The notes under the pieces are model-generated. The model did no database searches and had not been told where the DNA came from. It saw nothing but the letters and a program-made list of their open reading frames with translations. Positions 23,885 through 32,069 of a DNA stretch of 32,075 nucleotides are shown here, piece after piece; positions within the stretch are counted from its first letter, which is position 1; each line of letters begins with the position of its first letter. The stretch is taken from NCBI GenBank assembly GCA_963770765.1, contig CAVYQS010000011.1, positions 1-32,075 of the forward strand. The letters are read 5' to 3'. The position numbers and the translations under genes were made by a program. This DNA comes from CAVPCY01 sp963770765 (GTDB taxonomy: Bacteria > Actinomycetota > Coriobacteriia > Anaerosomatales > PHET01).

Positions 23885-25405
23885 ATGACCCGCAACCTTC
23901 CTGCGGCACTCATCATCATGGACGGCTTCGGTATCGCGCCGCCGGGTCCCAACAACGCGGTCACGGCGGCAGCGACACCCAACCTCGACGCGCTCATGGC
24001 CGAGTTCCCGCACACCGCACTCGACGCGAGTGGGCTCGCCGTGGGCCTGCCGCCGGGCCAGATGGGCAACTCCGAGGTCGGTCACCTCAACATCGGCGCC
24101 GGTCGTGTGGTCTATCAGGAACTCACGCGCATCGACCTGGCGATCGAGGACGGGTCGATCTACGACAACGCCGTGCTCGCCGAGCAGATCGACGCCGCGG
24201 TGGCCGACGATCGTGCCGTGCACCTGATGGGTCTCGTCTCGGACGGCGGCGTGCACAGCCACGTCGCGCACCTGCGCGCGCTGGTTCGCTTGGCCGTGGG
24301 GCGGGGGGCGACCCGGGTATGGGTCCACGCCTTCCTCGACGGCCGAGACACCCCTCCGAGTTCCGGGCTCGAGTTCGTGCGCGATCTCGAGGCGGAACTC
24401 GCCGTCAGCGGGGCTGCGAGGATCGCGACGGTGGCGGGCCGCTACTACGCGATGGACCGGGACAACCGTTGGGACCGCGTCGAGAAGGCATGGCGGGCGC
24501 TCGTGCTCGGAGAAGGCGTGCCCGCGGATTCGGCCACGGGCGCCATCGAAGCATCGTACGCAGGAGATGTCACCGACGAGTTCATGGTTCCATCGGTGGT
24601 GGAGAACGCTCGTGTCGAATCCGGCGACGCGGTCATCTTCTTCAACTTCCGCCCTGACCGCGCCCGCGAGCTCACCCGCGCCTTCACCGACCCGACGTTC
24701 GAAGGCTTCGACCGGCCCGTCTTCCCCACGGTGCGGTTCGTCTGCCTCACCGAGTACGACCCGACCATCCCGGCGGCCGTCGCGTTCCCCAAGGTCCTGC
24801 CGACGCACGTGCTGGCGGATGTCCTGGCCGAGAACGGCTTGCGGCAGCTCCATATCGCCGAGACCGAGAAGTACGCGCACGTGACGTTCTTCCTCAATGG
24901 CGGCGCTGAGCCCCCCAAGGAAGGCGAGCAGCGCGTGCTCGTTCCGAGCCCCAGGGTCGCCACCTACGACCTGATGCCCGAGATGAGCGAACCCCTGGTC
25001 ACCGAGAAGCTCGTGGCCGCGATAGAGGCGGGCGAGGCCGACGTCTACATCGTCAACTTCGCGAACTGCGACATGGTGGGCCACACCGGGATCTTCGACG
25101 CCGCGGTCGCCGCCGTCGAGGCGGTCGATGCGGGCGTGGGTGCTGTCGTCTCGGCGATCCGCGCTCGCGGCGGCGCGGCACTCATCACCGCCGATCACGG
25201 CAACGCCGAGTCGATGCTGGATCCGGACGGTGTCACTCCGTTCACGGCGCACACCACCTCGCCCGTCCCACTGGTTGTCGTGGCCCCGGGTGTCTCGGCG
25301 CTCGACAAGGGCGGGATCCTGGCGGATGTGGCACCGACATTGCTCGACCTCATCGGTGTGCCGCTGCCTCCGGAGTGGACGGGACGCGCTCTGTTGGTAT
25401 ACTGA
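23885..25405 (+). CDS. gpmI: 2,3-bisphosphoglycerate-independent phosphoglycerate mutase
   Basis: A 506-residue iPGM of the alkaline phosphatase superfamily: LIIMDGFGIAPPGPNNAV (first metal-binding Asp), GQMGNSEVGHLNIGAGRVVYQ with the phosphoserine nucleophile at S63, SDGGVHSH, FLDGRDTPP, FFNFRPDRARELTRAF, and the C-terminal metal ligands in NFANCDMVGHTG and TADHGNAE. It isomerises 3- to 2-phosphoglycerate using Mn2+. The ATG lies 3 bp after the tpiA stop, so it is co-transcribed and probably coupled. The end of the gene carries a candidate promoter for secG. Confidence 0.97.
   Translation: MTRNLPAALIIMDGFGIAPPGPNNAVTAAATPNLDALMAEFPHTALDASGLAVGLPPGQMGNSEVGHLNIGAGRVVYQELTRIDLAIEDGSIYDNAVLAEQIDAAVADDRAVHLMGLVSDGGVHSHVAHLRALVRLAVGRGATRVWVHAFLDGRDTPPSSGLEFVRDLEAELAVSGAARIATVAGRYYAMDRDNRWDRVEKAWRALVLGEGVPADSATGAIEASYAGDVTDEFMVPSVVENARVESGDAVIFFNFRPDRARELTRAFTDPTFEGFDRPVFPTVRFVCLTEYDPTIPAAVAFPKVLPTHVLADVLAENGLRQLHIAETEKYAHVTFFLNGGAEPPKEGEQRVLVPSPRVATYDLMPEMSEPLVTEKLVAAIEAGEADVYIVNFANCDMVGHTGIFDAAVAAVEAVDAGVGAVVSAIRARGGAALITADHGNAESMLDPDGVTPFTAHTTSPVPLVVVAPGVSALDKGGILADVAPTLLDLIGVPLPPEWTGRALLVY
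25376..25403 (+). promoter_or_regulatory. Candidate promoter for secG inside the end of gpmI
   Basis: TGGACG (25376-25381), 16-bp spacer, TATACT (25398-25403). Transcription would begin near 25410, at the foot of a GCCCCG/CGGGGC hairpin (25409-25430) in the short secG leader. Read-through from gpmI is equally possible. Tentative. Confidence 0.4.
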
Positions 25406-25463
25406 TGGGCCCCGCTCCGGACTCCGGGGCATCGAAGTAGGGCCATGAACTCAAGGAGACTTC

Positions 25464-25709
25464 GTGAACGCGCTTCTCATTCTCGTACTGCTGATCTGGG
25501 CCGTTTCTGCCATCGGCCTGATCGTCTTCGTGCTGCTGCATTCGGGCAAGGGCACCGGTCTGTCCGAGATGATGGGCGGGGTCATGACCCCGACGTCGAG
25601 CGGCACCAGCGTCATCGAGAAGAACCTCGATCGGATCACCATCGGCTTCGCGGTGGCCTTCATGACGAGCCTGCTCGTTCTGATGGTCATCTATCCCAAG
25701 GGCGTCTAG
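25464..25709 (+). CDS. secG: Preprotein translocase subunit SecG
   Basis: An 81-residue protein with two transmembrane helices (ALLILVLLIWAVSAIGLIVFVLL and ITIGFAVAFMTSLLVLMVIY) and the characteristic cytoplasmic loop HSGKGTGLSEMMGG with a following Ser/Thr-rich stretch. SecG assists SecYE in protein export. GTG 25464 follows AAGGAG (25452-25457). The gpmI-secG order is common in Gram-positives. A strong terminator follows. Confidence 0.93.
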   Translation: MNALLILVLLIWAVSAIGLIVFVLLHSGKGTGLSEMMGGVMTPTSSGTSVIEKNLDRITIGFAVAFMTSLLVLMVIYPKGV

Positions 25710-25741
25710 CACCAGCGTCCGGTTCGCAGTTCCCGAAACGC

Positions 25742-25781
25742 ACACCCGCCGTCTCCTTCGAGACTGCGGGTGTTTCCTTTT
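25742..25781 (+). terminator. Rho-independent terminator after secG
   Basis: ACACCCGC (25742-25749) pairs with GCGGGTGT (25766-25773). Inside, GTCTC pairs with GAGAC around a CTTC loop, separated by a single C/T mismatch. The stem is followed by TTTCCTTTT. This ends the glycolytic/secG unit. Confidence 0.9.
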
Positions 25782-25808
25782 GCGATTCTCGGCGACGAGG
25801 CACATAAT
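25780..25808 (+). promoter_or_regulatory. Sigma-70-type promoter of the opp operon
   Basis: TTGCGA (25780-25785), a 17-bp spacer and CATAAT (25803-25808) lie directly behind the secG terminator. This is the best promoter match in the window (4/6 and 5/6 to consensus, optimal spacing). Start of transcription is expected near 25815, giving a leader of about 200 nt before the oppA start. Confidence 0.65.
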
Positions 25809-25814
25809 CAATCC

Positions 25815-26018
25815 AAGCGTGCGATCCCCAGCGGGCTGCTCGATCACGCGTCAGATGACTTATGCAGATTGCTTGTCATTTGATGCATGCTCGAGGACAC
25901 TCTGGGGGTTGTCCCGAACCGTCGAACCGGAGAGGGACGCATGCCTGATAGGGACGGTGCCGCGCTCATGGGAGTGAGAACGGCACCGCACGAAGCTCGA
26001 CTCGGAGGGAGGCAGGAG
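25815..26018 (+). promoter_or_regulatory. Long structured 5' leader of the opp operon (unidentified RNA element)
   Basis: About 204 nt without a convincing ORF between the promoter and the oppA ribosome site. It holds several inverted repeats: GCGT...GATC with GATCACGC at its beginning (25815-25856), two mutually exclusive short stems in the AT-rich part (ATGAC/GTCAT versus ATGCA/TGCAT, about 25855-25890), and a perfect 8-bp stem CGGTGCCG (25955-25962) / CGGCACCG (25981-25988) with an inner CTCA/TGAG stem and a six-base loop. The last hairpin ends 16 nt before the oppA Shine-Dalgarno (26004-26012). The alternative stems suggest a regulatory RNA, but it matches no riboswitch family that I can name with confidence. 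Confidence 0.5.
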
Positions 26019-27732
26019 TTGCACAGACACACACGCAAGATCCTCGCCGCACTATTGGCAGCAAGCCTGATGGCCACGGTCGCTCTCGGCGGCTGCGCAC
26101 CGACGGCGACGGAGCCGGAGGCCCCTGAGGCATCCGGACCCACCAAGGGTGGAACGATGTCGTTCTACATCGGCGAGCCGGCCTACATCGACCCGTACAA
26201 CGCTCAAGAGACCGAGGGCATGCAGATCACGCAGGCGATCTTCGACTCCCTCACGACGTTCAACGATCTCGATTCCTCCAAGGTGCTCCCCGCGGCGGCT
26301 GACAGCTGGGAGTCGAACGCCGACGCCACCGTCTGGACGTTCAAGCTGAACCCGAACGGCAAGTTCGCAGACGGCACTCCCGTGACCGCGAAGGACTTCG
26401 TCTACGCGTGGAACCGGATCGTCAACCCCGAGACCATCAATACGGCCACGGGCAAGCCCGACCCGTCCATCATCAGCTACCACCTGGGCTTCATCCAGGG
26501 ATTCGATGAGGTCGCCGAGGGCAAGGGCACCGAGATGTCCGGCCTCAAGGCGATCGACGACACCACCCTCGAGGTGACGCTGTCGCAGTCGTTCGCCGAC
26601 TTCGAGTACGTCGTGGCGCACCCGTCGCTCGCTCCCGTGCCGCAGGCACTGGTCGAGAATGGTGTGGAGTACGCCGACGCAGACCGTTCCGTACGGTGAG
26701 ATGCCGGTCGGCAACGGTCCGTTCAAGATGGCGGAGCCGTGGAGCCACAACCAGTTCGTCAAGGTCGTGCGCAACGACAACTATGTTGGCGAAGCAGCGC
26801 TGCTCGACGGTGTCGAGTTCCGCATCTTCAAGGACCCGGAGACGGCCTACACCGAGTTCGAGGCCGGCAACCTCGACTTCACCCAGATCGGTGAAGGCAA
26901 GATCAAGGATGCGGTCGCCAAGTACGGCGAATCGCCCGACGGCTACACGGTCGCCCCGGGCGAGCAGGTCTTGCTCGGCGCTGAGACGTCGACGTACTAC
27001 CTGATCCTCAACAACGAGAACGAGTTCCTCAAGAACAAGGATCTGCGCAGGGCGATCTCTCTGGCCGTCAACCGCCAGGCCATCTGCGACACCGTGTTCG
27101 AGGGCACTCGCGAGCCCGCCGACAGCATCCTGCCGCCCGCCATGGCCGGCTACAAGCAGGGCGCGTGGCCGGACTCCAAGTACGACATGGAAGCCGCCAA
27201 GCAGGCGCTGGTCGACGCCGGCTTCCCCGGGGGCGAAGGTCTGCCCACGTTCAAGCTGTCGTTCAACAGCGGTGGCGGTCACGAGAAGATCATGGAGCTC
27301 GTGCAGTCCGACCTGACGGCCATCGGCATCAAGACCGAGTTCGAGTCGGCCGACTTCCCCGTCTATCTCAAGCAGCTCGATGAGGGCAAGCACGAGATCG
27401 CCCGCTTGGGCTGGGTCGCTGACTACCCGATCGCCTACAACTTCCACTACGCGCTGTTCGACTCCAACTCGGGCGACAACAAGGCTCTCTACAAGAACCC
27501 TGCTGTTGACAAAGCGATCGCCGAGGGCCAGACGATCACGGATTCCGCAGCTCGCATCGCGAAGTACGAGGAGATCGACGCCACCATCGGTGCCGACGTC
27601 CCCGTCGCTCCGCTGATGTTCTACAAGCATCACCATGTCGGCTCTGACCGGATCAACGACTTCGTGTTCTCGCCGTTGTACTTCGGTAGCTTCGAGAAGG
27701 CCTGGATCTCGGCAGGCTCCGCCGCGCAGTAG
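26019..27732 (+). CDS. oppA: Oligopeptide-binding lipoprotein of ABC transporter (OppA); one +1 frameshift
   Basis: TTG 26019 follows GGAGGGAGG. The signal MHRHTRKILAALLAASLMATVALGGC has lipobox L23-G-G-C26. The mature protein has the SBP_bac_5 pattern: GTMSFYIGEPAYIDPYNAQETEGMQITQAIFDSL, PAAADSWESNADATVWTFKLNPNGKFADGTPVTAKDFVYAWNR, then after a frameshift YGEMPVGNGPFKMAEPW, LRRAISLAVNRQAICDTVFEG, and DYPIAYNFHYALFDSNSGDN to the end. The frame breaks at about residue 219; removing one C of the CC at 26674-26675 restores it and gives about 570 residues, typical for OppA. It captures peptides outside the membrane and hands them to OppBC. An earlier in-frame ATG (25941) would bury the signal and ribosome site. 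Confidence 0.92.
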
Positions 27733-27757
27733 ACGCGACGCAGAGATACAGTCGAGG

Positions 27758-27795
27758 GGTGGCAGGGCATCGAACCCGGGTGTCCTGCCACCTTT
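27758..27795 (+). terminator. Intercistronic hairpin between oppA and oppB
   Basis: GGTGGCAGG (27758-27766) pairs perfectly with CCTGCCACC (27784-27792), with a 17-nt loop containing the palindrome ACCCGGGT, then TTT. It sits 26 bp after the oppA stop and 33 bp before oppB. Such a structure commonly causes partial termination or protects the oppA mRNA 3' end, giving excess binding protein over permease. Confidence 0.75.
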
Positions 27796-27824
27796 CGTGA
27801 AGCGACCGCGAAGAAGGCGTTGAT

Positions 27825-28832
27825 ATGCTCCAGTACATCACCAAACGAGTGTTCCAGTTCATACCGGTCTTCTTCGGGGTGACGCTCGCGCTGTTCCTCA
27901 TATCGACCTTCATGCCCGGGGCCGACCCCATACAGATGCGCTTCGGCGAACGCACGCCGCCTCCGGAGATCAGGGCGCAGCTCATCGAGCAGTACGGTCT
28001 GGATCAACCGTGGTACGTGCAGTACGCCAAGTACCTTCAGGCGCTCTCGCCGATCAAGCGCGTCGACGGCGAGATCGAGTGGACGGGCCCCGACTTGGGG
28101 ACGTCGATCTATACGGGACGGCCGGTGACCGACATTCTCGCCGACACCTATCCCTACACGATCAGGCTCGCGTTCGCCGCGATCATCATCGAGATCATCG
28201 TCGGCATCGGAGCGGGCATCATCTCGGCGTTGAAGCAGTACTCGTTCGGCGACGTCTTCGTCACGTTGTCGACGTCGATACTCGTGTCGCTCCCGGTCTT
28301 CTGGCTGGGACTGATGCTGCAGTACTTCTTCGGAATCTGGTTGAAGGACGCGACCAACGGCGCGTTCTACCTGCCCATATCGGGGGCGTCAGGCATCTTC
28401 CCCGACGGGGCCTATCTGATACTCCCGGCGATCACGCTCGCCTCGGTGTCGACGGCATACGCTGCGCGCATCATGCGTAGCCAGCTGCTCGAGGTGACCA
28501 GCCAGGACTACATCCGCACCGCTCGGGCCAAGGGGCTCTCCGAGCGCGGCGTTCTGTGGCACCACTCGATGAAGAACGCACTGATCCCCGTCGTGACGTT
28601 CATCGGGCTCGACCTGGGCGCGATGCTCGCCGGCGCGGTGCTCACCGAGACGGTGTTCAACTGGCCGGGCGTCGGCTTCACGATCGCGCGGTCGATCTTC
28701 CAGCGGGACTTCCCTGTGGTGTTCGGGGGGGTCACCGTGATGTTGTTCGCGGTGATGATCATCAACCTCCTCGTAGACGTCTCGTACGCCTTCCTCGATC
28801 CGAGGATTCGCTACGGCGGGACGGTGGACTGA
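27825..28832 (+). CDS. oppB: Oligopeptide ABC transporter permease OppB
   Basis: A 335-residue BPD_transp_1 permease. MLQYITKRVFQFIPVFFGVTLALFLI is the first helix, followed by the external segment with FGERTPPPEIRAQLIEQYGLDQPWYVQYAKYL typical of OppB/DppB. Five further helices follow, and the EAA-like loop that contacts the ATPases is TARAKGLSERGVLWHHSMKNALIPVVTF. Ends with FLDPRIRYGG, as OppB/DppB proteins do. The ATG at 27825 follows GAAGAAGG. Its stop overlaps the oppC ATG (ATGA). Confidence 0.95.
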   Translation: MLQYITKRVFQFIPVFFGVTLALFLISTFMPGADPIQMRFGERTPPPEIRAQLIEQYGLDQPWYVQYAKYLQALSPIKRVDGEIEWTGPDLGTSIYTGRPVTDILADTYPYTIRLAFAAIIIEIIVGIGAGIISALKQYSFGDVFVTLSTSILVSLPVFWLGLMLQYFFGIWLKDATNGAFYLPISGASGIFPDGAYLILPAITLASVSTAYAARIMRSQLLEVTSQDYIRTARAKGLSERGVLWHHSMKNALIPVVTFIGLDLGAMLAGAVLTETVFNWPGVGFTIARSIFQRDFPVVFGGVTVMLFAVMIINLLVDVSYAFLDPRIRYGGTVD

Positions 28833-29821
28833 TGATGACGTCCAAGAAGACGACACCCGAAGACCGCATCAGACAAGACGGAGTGCACGACTTCGATGGA
28901 GGTCCTGGTACGGGATCACCCCTCATCGTCGAGCATGTCGAGCATCAGAACCGCACGCTGTGGGGTGATGCGTGGTACCGGCTGCGACGCAACAAGCTCG
29001 CTCTTGTGGCCCTCGCGTGGATCGTGATGGTCGCACTCGCTGCGATCACGGCGGACCTGTGGGTGCCGCAGATGTTCGGCGATCCGCTCACGATCGACTC
29101 GCAGACCGCGGCCACGCAGCGTCTGCTGCCGCCCTCGCCCGGTCACCCGATGGGCACCGACGATCTCGGGCGCGACATCTTCGGACGCGTGGTGTACGGG
29201 GCTCGGGTCTCGCTGACGGTCGGGATCGTGGCAACCGCCATCGCGGTGTTCATCGGGGTCTTTCTCGGCGCGATATCCGGGTACTACGGCAAGTGGACCG
29301 ACTCGCTGATCATGCGCGGGACCGACATCTTCCTCGCGTTTCCCTACATCCTGTTCGCGATCCTCATCCTGTCGGTGTTGCCACCCTCGGTCCGGGGCAT
29401 CGTTCCGGTCATCCTTGCCATCGGGCTCCTGGGGTGGCCCACGTTCGCGCGGCTGTTCCGCGGCTCCGTGCTCTCGGTCAAGGAGAACGACTACATCGAC
29501 GCCGGGCGTGCGCTCGGCGCGAGCGACGCGCGGCTCATGTTCCGGCACATCGCGCCGAATGCCATCGCTCCGATCGTGGTCTACGCGACGATGTCGATCG
29601 GTGGCGCGATCCTCACCGAGGCGGCGCTGTCCTTCCTCGGGCTCGGCATCCAACCGCCGGAGGTGTCGTGGGGGCAGATGATCGAGTCGAGCAGGGGATA
29701 CCTCGTGACCGCACCGTTCCTCGTGCTGTGGCCCGGTCTGGCGATCCTGTCGACCGTGCTCGCGTTCACGCTGCTGGGTGATGGTGTGCGTGACGCTCTC
29801 GACGTGAAGATGAAGGACTAG
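28832..29821 (+). CDS. oppC: Oligopeptide ABC transporter permease OppC
   Basis: A 329-residue permease with the extended polar N-terminus of OppC (about 50 residues before LWGDAWYRLRRNKLALVALAWIVMV). Then LLPPSPGHPMGTDDLGRDIFGRVVYGARVSLTVGIVATAIAVFIGVFLGAISGYYGKWTDSLIMR, a near-perfect OppC/DppC signature, and the EAA loop DAGRALGASDARLMFRHIAPNAIAPIVV. Closes with LLGDGVRDALDVKMKD. The ATG at 28832 overlaps the oppB stop. OppB and OppC form the membrane channel. Confidence 0.96.
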   Translation: MMTSKKTTPEDRIRQDGVHDFDGGPGTGSPLIVEHVEHQNRTLWGDAWYRLRRNKLALVALAWIVMVALAAITADLWVPQMFGDPLTIDSQTAATQRLLPPSPGHPMGTDDLGRDIFGRVVYGARVSLTVGIVATAIAVFIGVFLGAISGYYGKWTDSLIMRGTDIFLAFPYILFAILILSVLPPSVRGIVPVILAIGLLGWPTFARLFRGSVLSVKENDYIDAGRALGASDARLMFRHIAPNAIAPIVVYATMSIGGAILTEAALSFLGLGIQPPEVSWGQMIESSRGYLVTAPFLVLWPGLAILSTVLAFTLLGDGVRDALDVKMKD

Positions 29822-29823
29822 CC

Positions 29824-30843
29824 ATGGCCGATCACATGCTCGAGGTCGACGACCTCAAGATGTACTTCCACACGCGCGACGGAGTGGTCAAGGCCGTCGA
29901 CGGCGTGAGCTACACCCTCGACTGCGGTGAGACCCTGGGAGTCGTGGGGGAGTCCGGTTCCGGGAAGTCGGTCCACGCTCTCACGATGATGGGGCTCATT
30001 CCCATGCCGCCCGGCCGCGTCGAAGGTGGCGACGTCCGGTTCAAGGGGCGCTCGCTTCTCACGATGTCCGAGGAGGAGCGCCGCAAGATCCGCGGCAACG
30101 ACATCGCGATGATCTTCCAGGACCCGATGACCTCGCTCAACCCGGTGTACCGGGTGGGCCGGCAGCTCGCCGAGCCGCTCATCATCCACAAGGGCATGAA
30201 GAAGCGCGATGCATGGGCCCGCGCCATCGAACTCCTGCGGCTCGTTGGCATCCCGAATCCCGAGAACCGCGTTCGAGACTACCCTCACCAGTTCTCCGGC
30301 GGCATGAGGCAGCGGGTGATGATCGCGATGGCTCTGGCGTGCGACCCGAGCGTGCTCATCGCCGACGAGCCCACAACCGCCCTCGACGTCACCATCCAGG
30401 CTCAGATCATCGAGCTCATGCAGGAGATCCAGAAGCGCACCGACTCGGCGATCATCATGATCACCCACGATCTCGGTGTCGTCGCCGACGTCGCCGACAA
30501 GGTCCTCGTGATGTACGCGGGCAAGCCCGCCGAGTACGGCGCATGCGACGAGATCTTCTACCGGCCGTCGCATCCGTACACGTGGGGGTTGATGGATTCG
30601 ATCCCGCGCCACGACATCACCGAGAAGAGCGCTCTGTGTCCCATCAAGGGACAGCCACCCAGCCTGATCGGTGCCCCGGACGCATGCACGTTCGCGCCGC
30701 GGTGCCCGTACGCGCAGGAGATCTGCCGGACGAAGAATCCGCCGCTGAGGATCCTCGAGGGTTCCCATTCTGCAGCCTGCCACTTCGCGGGCGAGCCGGG
30801 CTTCGCGAGAGACGACCTGGCGTGTGCGGGGGTGAGCGCCTGA
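29824..30843 (+). CDS. oppD: Oligopeptide ABC transporter ATPase OppD
   Basis: A 339-residue ABC ATPase: Walker A GESGSGKS (42-49), Q-loop FQDPMTSLNPVYRVGRQL, signature FSGGMRQRVMIAMAL, Walker B VLIADEPTTALD, H-loop ITHDLGVVADVAD. The oligo_HPY C-terminal domain has HPYTWGLMDSIP and the cysteine cluster C-x(5)-RCPYAQEIC...ACHF, which in related transporters binds an iron-sulphur cluster. It starts 2 bp after oppC and its stop overlaps the oppF ATG (ATGA). It powers peptide import together with OppF. Confidence 0.96.
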   Translation: MADHMLEVDDLKMYFHTRDGVVKAVDGVSYTLDCGETLGVVGESGSGKSVHALTMMGLIPMPPGRVEGGDVRFKGRSLLTMSEEERRKIRGNDIAMIFQDPMTSLNPVYRVGRQLAEPLIIHKGMKKRDAWARAIELLRLVGIPNPENRVRDYPHQFSGGMRQRVMIAMALACDPSVLIADEPTTALDVTIQAQIIELMQEIQKRTDSAIIMITHDLGVVADVADKVLVMYAGKPAEYGACDEIFYRPSHPYTWGLMDSIPRHDITEKSALCPIKGQPPSLIGAPDACTFAPRCPYAQEICRTKNPPLRILEGSHSAACHFAGEPGFARDDLACAGVSA

Positions 30844-31910
30844 TGAACGAGCTCCTGCAAGTCACAGACCTCACCAAGTACTTCTCGGTGAACTCGGGGG
30901 CGTTCTCGCGCAGCAAGAAGGTCGTCAAGGCCGTCGACGGCGTCTCGTTCACGGTGGAGGCGGGCAAGACGCTCGGACTCGTCGGTGAGTCCGGCTGTGG
31001 CAAGTCGACGACGGGTCGCGCGCTCATGCGGCTCATCGAGCCGACATCGGGCGGTGTGACGTTCGACGGCAAGGACGTCCTGTCGCTTGCCGGTCGCGAC
31101 CTCAAGGCGTTTCGCCGAGACGTGCAGATCATCTTCCAGGACCCGTATGCGAGCCTCAACCCGCGCTTCACCATCGGCGAGGTCGTGGGCGAGCCCATGC
31201 TGATCCACGGCATCGGAACCGCCGAGCGAACGCCGCAAGCGCTCGCAGGAGCTCCTCGAGGTCGTGGGGCTGAACCCCGAGCACATCAACCGCTACCCCC
31301 ACGAGTTCAGCGGCGGGCAGCGGCAGCGTATCGGCATCGCGCGAGCGCTGGCGCTCAACCCCCGGCTCATCGTGTGCGACGAGCCCGTCTCGGCGCTCGA
31401 CGTTTCGATCCAGGCGCAGGTGCTCAACCTGCTCGACCGGCTTGCAAGACGAGTTCGGGCTCGCGTACCTGTTCATCGCGCACGACCTGTCGGTCGTCCA
31501 GCACATCTCGGACAACGTGGCCGTCATGTATCTCGGCAAGATCGTCGAGATCAGCGACTGGCGGGCACTCTACGAGAAGCCTCACCACCCGTACACGCAG
31601 TCGCTGCTCTCCGCCGTTCCGGTTCCCGATCCTGACGTACAGCGCACCCGTCAGCGGATCCTGCTCGCGGGCGACCCGCCGTCACCGATCGACCCGCCGA
31701 CGGGGTGCCGTTTCCACACCCGCTGCCCGATCGCGCAGCTCCCGATCTGTGCCGAAAGCGAGCCACAGCTCGACCGAGGTGGGTCCCGGCCACCGCGCGG
31801 CATGCCACTTCGCCGCGCCGTTCCCGATCGATGTCTCCAAGCTCGATACGACCATCATCGACGAGAGCGCCCTGGCCGCTGTCGTGGGCGTCGGGAGTGG
31901 GGATTCGTAA
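30843..31910 (+). CDS. oppF: Oligopeptide ABC transporter ATPase OppF; three +1 frameshifts
   Basis: Read in four successive segments. MNELLQVTDLTKYFSVNSG to Walker A GESGCGKS (48-55), Q-loop FQDPYASLNPRFTIGEVVGEPMLIHGIGTAE; then RSQELLEVVGLNPEHINRYPHEFSGGQRQRIGIARALALNPRLIVCDEPVSALDVSIQAQVLNLL; then QDEFGLAYLFIAHDLSVVQHISDNVAVMYLGKIVE to TGCRFHTRCPIAQLPICAESEPQL; then EVGPGHRAACHFAAPFPIDV to TAA at 31908. Removing one base each from AA 31229-31230, TT 31442-31443 and CC 31774-31775 joins them into about 354 residues, the normal OppF length. All ATPase motifs and the C-terminal cysteine cluster survive, so the protein is probably intact in the organism. It is the last gene of the operon. Confidence 0.92.
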   Translation: MNELLQVTDLTKYFSVNSGAFSRSKKVVKAVDGVSFTVEAGKTLGLVGESGCGKSTTGRALMRLIEPTSGGVTFDGKDVLSLAGRDLKAFRRDVQIIFQDPYASLNPRFTIGEVVGEPMLIHGIGTAERTPQALAGAPRGRGAEPRAHQPLPPRVQRRAAAAYRHRASAGAQPPAHRVRRARLGARRFDPGAGAQPARPACKTSSGSRTCSSRTTCRSSSTSRTTWPSCISARSSRSATGGHSTRSLTTRTRSRCSPPFRFPILTYSAPVSGSCSRATRRHRSTRRRGAVSTPAARSRSSRSVPKASHSSTEVGPGHRAACHFAAPFPIDVSKLDTTIIDESALAAVVGVGSGDS

Positions 31911-31934
31911 GGTCTAGCGCACTGTGTGACCACT

Positions 31935-31943
31935 TGCTATACT
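31935..31943 (+). promoter_or_regulatory. Extended -10 promoter for tRNA-Leu
   Basis: TGC-TATACT (TGC at 31935-31937, TATACT at 31938-31943) is an extended -10 element 41 bp before the tRNA. No good -35 is visible, as is usual for extended -10 promoters. Transcription would start near 31950. Confidence 0.55.
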
Positions 31944-31945
31944 TT

Positions 31946-31976
31946 CGCTCGCTGTCCACCCCGATAGGGGCGAGCG
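31946..31976 (+). other. Hairpin in the tRNA-Leu leader
   Basis: CGCTCGC (31946-31952) pairs with GCGAGCG (31970-31976), with an inner CCC/GGG stem and GATA-containing loop. It lies between the -10 element and the tRNA, so it belongs to the primary-transcript leader or marks the end of read-through from opp. There is no T-run. Confidence 0.55.
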
Positions 31977-31983
31977 GCCACAG

Positions 31984-32069
31984 GTCCGAGTGGCGGAATG
32001 GCAGACGCGCTAGGTTGAGGGCCTAGTGCCCGCAAGGGCGTGCGAGTTCAACTCTCGCCTCGGACACCA
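31984..32069 (+). tRNA. tRNA-Leu(GAG) with encoded CCA
   Basis: Acceptor strands GTCCGAG (31984-31990) and CTCGGAC pair perfectly, with A as discriminator and CCA encoded (32067-32069). The anticodon arm is CTAGG-TTGAGGG-CCTAG, giving anticodon GAG, which reads CUC/CUU leucine codons. A long class II variable arm (CCCGCAAGGG) and the T arm GCGAG-TTCAACT-CTCGC are present. Length 86 nt. Confidence 0.96.

Noticed and set aside
25409..25430. GCCCCG/CGGGGC hairpin after gpmI as a terminator
   Set aside because: Short stem without a T-run, and secG follows closely; more likely part of the secG leader.
23195..25432. Long minus-strand open frame (745 codons) opposite tpiA and gpmI
   Set aside because: Antisense to two clear enzymes; composition dominated by Arg, Val, Gly, Asp and His without domain motifs.
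25917..25960. GEMM (c-di-GMP-I) resemblance: CGAACC then GGGACGCA-GCC
   Set aside because: Only part of the second strand resembles the consensus; the tetraloop receptor and the closing P3 strand are not recognisable. Left as unidentified leader RNA.
25940..25990. T-box-like string AGGGACGGTGCCGCG in the opp leader
   Set aside because: The T-box needs an uninterrupted AGGGTGGNACCGCG; here the UGG that pairs with the tRNA end is changed and an extra base is present. No specifier stem or downstream terminator with T-run was found.
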